NCBI GenBank assembly: GCA_000503195.1 | Contig: AYSC01000011.1 | Coordinates: 39,841 to 103,840 of the forward strand | Direction of reading: 5' to 3' | Source of the DNA: Blastomonas sp. CACIA14H2 | GTDB lineage: Bacteria > Pseudomonadota > Alphaproteobacteria > Sphingomonadales > Sphingomonadaceae | Length of the DNA stretch: 64,000 nucleotides | Shown here: positions 60,465 through 64,000 of the stretch, piece after piece | How the letters are laid out: every line of letters starts with the position of its first letter | Numbering within the stretch: the first letter of the stretch is position 1 | Made by a program: the position numbers and the translations under genes | Notes under the pieces: generated by a model | Told to the model about the DNA's origin: nothing | Databases searched by the model: none | The model's input: the letters and a program-made list of their open reading frames with translations, nothing else

Positions 60465-61661
60465 ATGACCGGAGTAGCCAGGATGGCAAGCCTGCCAAAG
60501 GAAGAACCGCGTACGATCGATGCGGACGAGGAAGCCGCCTTTCTCGATACGATCGATCGCTGGATCGAACGCGAAGTAAAACCCGTGGTGATGCACCACG
60601 ACCACAAGGACATCTGGCCCGCCGAGCTGGTCGATCAGATGATCGAGATGGGCCTGTTCGGTGCGACCATCGGCCAGGAATATGGCGGGCTCGGCCTGCC
60701 TGCGACCACCTATGCCAAGATCGTCGCGCGCATTTCCTCCTACTGGATGGCGATCACCGGCATCTTCAATTCGCACCTGATCATGGCCTGCGCGGTCGAA
60801 CGCTTCGGCACGCCTGCGCAAAAGGCCAAATGGCTGCCCAAATTCGCCAGCGGCGAGATCCGCGGCGGCCTGGCACTGACCGAGCCCAATGCGGGCACCG
60901 ACCTGCAGGCTATCCGCACCACGGCGGTGCGCGATGGTGACCATTATGTCATCAACGGCACCAAGACGTGGATCTCGAACGCGATCCAGGGCAGCTGCTT
61001 TGCGCTGCTGGTCAAGACCGACCCCAAGGCGGATCCGCGCTACAAGGGCATGAGCCTGTTCATCGCGCCCAAGCAGGACGGCTTCACCGTCGGCAAGAAG
61101 TTCGACAAGCTGGGCTACAAGGCGATCGACAGCGCCGAGCTGATCTTCGACAATTACCGCATCCCGGCGGACAATCTGATCGGCGGCGTCGAGGGCCAGG
61201 GATTTTTCCAGGCCACCGGCGGGCTGGAGCTGGGCCGCATCAACGTCGCCGCGCGCGGTGTGGGCCTGGCCGAAGGGTCGCTGCGTCTCGCCACCGAATA
61301 TGCGCAGCTGCGCCAGACCATGGGCAAGCCGATTGCCGACCATCAGGCGATCCAGCTCAAGATCGGCGAAATGGTCACCCGCGCCCGCGCCGCGCGGCTG
61401 CTCACGCTCGATGCCGCCGAAGCCTATGACCGCGGCGAGCGCTGCGACATGGAAGCGGGCATGGCCAAATATTTCGCTTCGGAAGCCGCGGTGCGCAATT
61501 CCGAAGAGGCGATGCGCATCCATGGCGGCTATGCCTATTCCAAGGAATACGAGATCGAGCGCTATTATCGCGACGCGCTGCTGATGTGCATCGGCGAAGG
61601 CACCAACGAGATGCAGCGGATGATCATTTCCAAGCAATGGGTAAAGCGGAACCCGGTGTGA
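60465..61661 (+). CDS. Acyl-CoA dehydrogenase
   Basis: A 398-aa flavoenzyme with ALTEPNAGTDLQAIRTTA (FAD/substrate loop), GTKTWISNA, the FAD-binding IHGGYAYSKEYEIERYYRDA and the catalytic Glu in CIGEGTNEMQ. It desaturates an acyl-CoA; next to a mesaconyl-CoA-type hydratase it could act on an alkylsuccinyl-CoA (inference). The ATG at 60465 follows GGAG by 6 bases. Electrons would leave through an ETF encoded elsewhere. Confidence 0.93.
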   Translation: MTGVARMASLPKEEPRTIDADEEAAFLDTIDRWIEREVKPVVMHHDHKDIWPAELVDQMIEMGLFGATIGQEYGGLGLPATTYAKIVARISSYWMAITGIFNSHLIMACAVERFGTPAQKAKWLPKFASGEIRGGLALTEPNAGTDLQAIRTTAVRDGDHYVINGTKTWISNAIQGSCFALLVKTDPKADPRYKGMSLFIAPKQDGFTVGKKFDKLGYKAIDSAELIFDNYRIPADNLIGGVEGQGFFQATGGLELGRINVAARGVGLAEGSLRLATEYAQLRQTMGKPIADHQAIQLKIGEMVTRARAARLLTLDAAEAYDRGERCDMEAGMAKYFASEAAVRNSEEAMRIHGGYAYSKEYEIERYYRDALLMCIGEGTNEMQRMIISKQWVKRNPV

Positions 61662-61677
61662 GGGGGGAGCAACTGTC

Positions 61678-62880
61678 ATGAGGCTGCCGCTCACCGGCTA
61701 TCGCGTGCTGTCTGCCGAGCAATATGGCGCGGGGCCTTATGGCACGATGTTCCTGGCGCAGATGGGGGCGGAGGTCATCAAGATCGAGCCGCCCGGCAAG
61801 CCCGGCCAGCCGGGCGGCGATACCGCGCGGGCGGTGGGGCCGCATTTCCTGCGCGAGAACGAAAGCCTGTATTTCCAGGCGTTCAACCTCAACAAGAAAT
61901 CGCTGACGCTCGACCTGCAGAGCGAGCGCGGGCGCGAGATCCTGCGCGCGCTCGCGGCGACCTCGCACGCGATGGTCAACAATCTGCGCGGCGATCTGCC
62001 CGCGCGGCTGGGGCTCGATTATGCGGCGCTCGCGGACATCAATCCGGGGATCGTCTGTGCGCACCTGTCCGCCTATGGCCGCGACAATGCCCGCGCCAAA
62101 TGGCCGGGCTATGATTACCTGATGCAGGCCGAGGCCGGATTCCTCTCGCTAACCGGCGAACCCGATGGCCCGCCGGTGCGCTTCGGGCTGTCGATCGTCG
62201 ATTTCATGACCGGCACGCAGATGGCGGTCGGTCTGCTCGCAGCGATGCTCGACGCGCAGCGATCGGGCACCGGCTGCGATGTCGATGTCGACCTGCTGTC
62301 GGTCGCGGCGCACCAGATGAGCTATCCGGCGGTCTGGTATCTTAACGAGGGCGACGTCACCCCGCGCGCGCCGCGCAGCGCGCATCCCTCGGTCACGCCC
62401 AGCCAGATGTTCCGGTCGGCCGATGGCTGGATGTTCGTGATGGCGCAGCTGCCCAAATTCTGGTCGATCCTCGTCGATGCGATCGGGCGCAGCGACCTGA
62501 AGGACGATCCGCGCTTCAGGACGCCCGCCGACCGGCTCGCCCATCGCGATGCGCTGACCCAGGTGCTCGATGCCGTGTTCGAAACGCAGCCGACGCAGCA
62601 CTGGATCGAGCTGCTATCGGGCAAGGTCCCGGTCGCGCCGGTGCACGATCTGGCGAGCGCGATGGACAATCCGTACCTTCAGGAAACCGGCATGATGCAG
62701 ACCGTTCAGCATCCCGACCGCGAAGCGTTGCGCGTGCTGGCCAGCCCGATCCGCGTCGATGGCGAGCGGCTGCCTTCGCGCGCCGGGCCGCTGCTGGGCG
62801 CGGACAACGACGAGGTGCTGGCCAGCATCGGACTGTCGGGCGGCGAGATCGAGACGCTCAAGCGCGACGGAATCATCTGA
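61678..62880 (+). CDS. Class III CoA transferase (CaiB/BaiF), copy 2
   Basis: A 400-aa family III CoA transferase. YGTMFLAQMGAEVIKIEPPG is the N-terminal CoA-binding fold, NKKSLTLDLQSERG follows, and the catalytic Asp lies in KWPGYDYLMQAEAG. It activates a dicarboxylate for the dehydrogenase and hydratase just upstream. A start 16 bases past the dehydrogenase stop keeps it in the operon. Its neighbour at 62884 is a second, different transferase, so two acids or a heteromeric pair are possible. Confidence 0.93.
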   Translation: MRLPLTGYRVLSAEQYGAGPYGTMFLAQMGAEVIKIEPPGKPGQPGGDTARAVGPHFLRENESLYFQAFNLNKKSLTLDLQSERGREILRALAATSHAMVNNLRGDLPARLGLDYAALADINPGIVCAHLSAYGRDNARAKWPGYDYLMQAEAGFLSLTGEPDGPPVRFGLSIVDFMTGTQMAVGLLAAMLDAQRSGTGCDVDVDLLSVAAHQMSYPAVWYLNEGDVTPRAPRSAHPSVTPSQMFRSADGWMFVMAQLPKFWSILVDAIGRSDLKDDPRFRTPADRLAHRDALTQVLDAVFETQPTQHWIELLSGKVPVAPVHDLASAMDNPYLQETGMMQTVQHPDREALRVLASPIRVDGERLPSRAGPLLGADNDEVLASIGLSGGEIETLKRDGII

Positions 62881-62883
62881 ACC

Positions 62884-63966
62884 ATGGGCAAGCTTTCCGG
62901 CATCCGGGTGATCGACCTGTCGCAGTTCCTGCCCGGGCCGATGCTCACGGTGATGATGGCAGACCAGGGCGCCGAGGTGATCAAGATCGAACCGCCGGCG
63001 GGCGATCCCGCGCGGGCCATGGCTCCGTTCGAGAACGGCCAGTCGGTCTGGTTCCGCAATCTCAACCGCGGCAAGACCAGCGAGGTGCTCGACCTCAAGA
63101 GCGAGGCCGGGCGCGCGCGCCTCACCGAACTGATCCGCACCGCCGATGTCTTCGTCGAAGGCTTTCGCCCCGGCGTGATGCAGCGGCTGGGCTTCGATTA
63201 TGCTGCGGCCAGCGCGATCAACCCGGGCATCGTCTATTGCTCGGTGTCCGCCTTCGGGCAGGACGGGCCGATGGCGCATCACCCGGCGCACGACCTGGCG
63301 GTGCAGGCGCTGTCGGGCTTTCTTTCGGTCAATGACGGTCCCGATGGCACCCCGGTGGTGCCCGGCGTACCGTCCGCCGACATGGCCGCCGGGCTGACCG
63401 GGCTATCCGCCGTGCTGATGGCATTGATCGGGCGGCAGCGCACCGGCCGGGGCGATTATATCGACATCGCGATGTTCGACAGCCTGCTGCCCTGGTGCGC
63501 GCATATCGCGGGCAGCGCGATCGCGGGCGGCGAGGCTCCGCGCTCGGCAACGCAGCGATCGCTCGGCGGAGCGGGCTTCTACCAGGTCTATGCAACGCGT
63601 GACGGCCGCCATGTGGTTCTGGGCGGGCGCGAGCTGAAATTCGTGAAGGTGCTGCTCACCGCCCTGGGCCGCGAGGACCTGATCCCGCTCGGCGAGGCCG
63701 AGGCAGGGCCTGCGCAGGCCCCGCTCATCGCCTTCCTGCGCGAAACCTTCCTCACCCGCACCCGCGACGAGTGGGTGGAATGGTTCGAGGACAAGGACGT
63801 CGCCTTCTCGCCCGTGCTCGACTTTGCCGAGGGCCTTGCCAGCGAGCATATCGCGCATCGAGGGCTGCTGGTCGAGGCGGGCCACGCGCACCATATCGCC
63901 CCGCCGATCCGCTTTGCTTCGGAGCCGGAATGGCAGGCGATGGACGCGCCGGAGCTGGGCGCGTGA
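62884..63966 (+). CDS. Class III CoA transferase (CaiB/BaiF), copy 3
   Basis: A 360-aa member, shorter than copy 2. VIDLSQFLPGPMLTVMMADQ, GAEVIKIEPPAGDPAR, NRGKTSEVLDLKSEAG and the catalytic Asp in HHPAHDLAVQALSG are clear. The shorter form resembles alpha-methylacyl-CoA racemase-like members, so it may racemise a 2-methylacyl-CoA rather than transfer CoA. Starts 3 bases after the previous stop. The operon may continue beyond the window, 34 bases away. Confidence 0.92.
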   Translation: MGKLSGIRVIDLSQFLPGPMLTVMMADQGAEVIKIEPPAGDPARAMAPFENGQSVWFRNLNRGKTSEVLDLKSEAGRARLTELIRTADVFVEGFRPGVMQRLGFDYAAASAINPGIVYCSVSAFGQDGPMAHHPAHDLAVQALSGFLSVNDGPDGTPVVPGVPSADMAAGLTGLSAVLMALIGRQRTGRGDYIDIAMFDSLLPWCAHIAGSAIAGGEAPRSATQRSLGGAGFYQVYATRDGRHVVLGGRELKFVKVLLTALGREDLIPLGEAEAGPAQAPLIAFLRETFLTRTRDEWVEWFEDKDVAFSPVLDFAEGLASEHIAHRGLLVEAGHAHHIAPPIRFASEPEWQAMDAPELGA

Positions 63967-64000
63967 GCAAGCATGCCTCTCAAATCCTCCCCCTCAGGGG

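Noticed and set aside
1..64000. CRISPR arrays, tRNA or rRNA genes, prophage or transposase genes
   Set aside because: I read for regular spaced repeats, cloverleaf-like and rRNA-like stretches and DDE or recombinase motifs and found none; the repeats present are palindromic intergenic elements.

Overview
The window looks like a chromosomal stretch of a GC-rich alphaproteobacterium, most likely a sphingomonad. The reasons are the uniformly GC-rich codon use, three large TonB-dependent receptors with 'IVTA' plug starts, exported DUF1838 proteins, frequent NTG starts and ATGA-type overlaps, and short palindromic intergenic repeats of the kind common in that group. This is inference; no rRNA, tRNA or housekeeping marker is present. 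Almost every gene is catabolic or transport-related. I see no phage, transposase, CRISPR array or replication origin.

Layout. 1-4.8 kb (+): the 3' part of a FAD oxidase, a polysaccharide-deacetylase-like hydrolase, a FAD monooxygenase and an aldehyde dehydrogenase, followed by a convergent IclR-type regulator. 5.7-12 kb (-): a GPH/MFS transporter, two DUF1838 proteins and TonB receptor 1. 12.2-13.8 kb (-): an unknown 243-aa protein and an alpha/beta hydrolase. 14.1-18.8 kb (+): a stand-alone 118-aa domain, a 44-aa protein, a fumarate-reductase-like flavoprotein, a second FAD oxidase and an MDR dehydrogenase. 18.9-29.7 kb: a membrane protein, an isocitrate-lyase/PEP-mutase-like lyase, two MFS transporters, a SAM methyltransferase with a small partner protein, three hydrolases and a second MDR dehydrogenase. 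29.8-39.1 kb (-): one long operon with two aconitase-type (LeuC/LeuD-like) isomerases, cytochrome c, a VOC protein, a class III CoA transferase, an HMG-CoA-lyase-like enzyme, a DUF3598-like protein and a double alpha/beta hydrolase. 39.2-44.5 kb (+): a cysteine hydrolase, two more deacetylase-like hydrolases, a second aldehyde dehydrogenase, a DUF3598-like and a DUF1330-like protein. 44.4-45.3 kb (-): a RES/Xre-type toxin-antitoxin pair. 45.4-54.5 kb (-): TonB receptor 2, MFS, third FAD oxidase, nitrilase-fold protein, second methyltransferase, small partner and second copy of the unknown family. 54.6-57.9 kb (+): second membrane protein and TonB receptor 3. 58-64 kb: third DUF1838 (-), then a (+) operon of CitE-like lyase, MaoC hydratase, acyl-CoA dehydrogenase and two class III CoA transferases.

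How it fits together. At least 14 gene families occur two to five times, and the copies are split between a left half and a right half. This suggests two or three related pathways for similar substrates: uptake by TonB receptors and MFS permeases, oxidation by FAD oxidases, a monooxygenase and aldehyde dehydrogenases, hydrolysis by deacetylase-like, cysteine, nitrilase-fold and alpha/beta hydrolases, and funnelling of branched dicarboxylates through LeuCD-like hydratases, CoA transferases, a MaoC hydratase and three different C-C lyases to central metabolites. The substrate cannot be read from the sequence.

The two halves carry different operator-like palindromes. Motif A (TTGTCCGGACAA, up to an 18-bp perfect palindrome) lies mostly between 39 and 59 kb. 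Motif B (roughly TATCCGCCNGNCGGATAA) lies mostly between 5.7 and 32 kb, including one copy next to the IclR gene. The most unusual content is a recurring module of methyltransferase plus small 'GKRPxF' protein, present twice in full and once reduced to the N-terminal domain plus a 44-aa stub.
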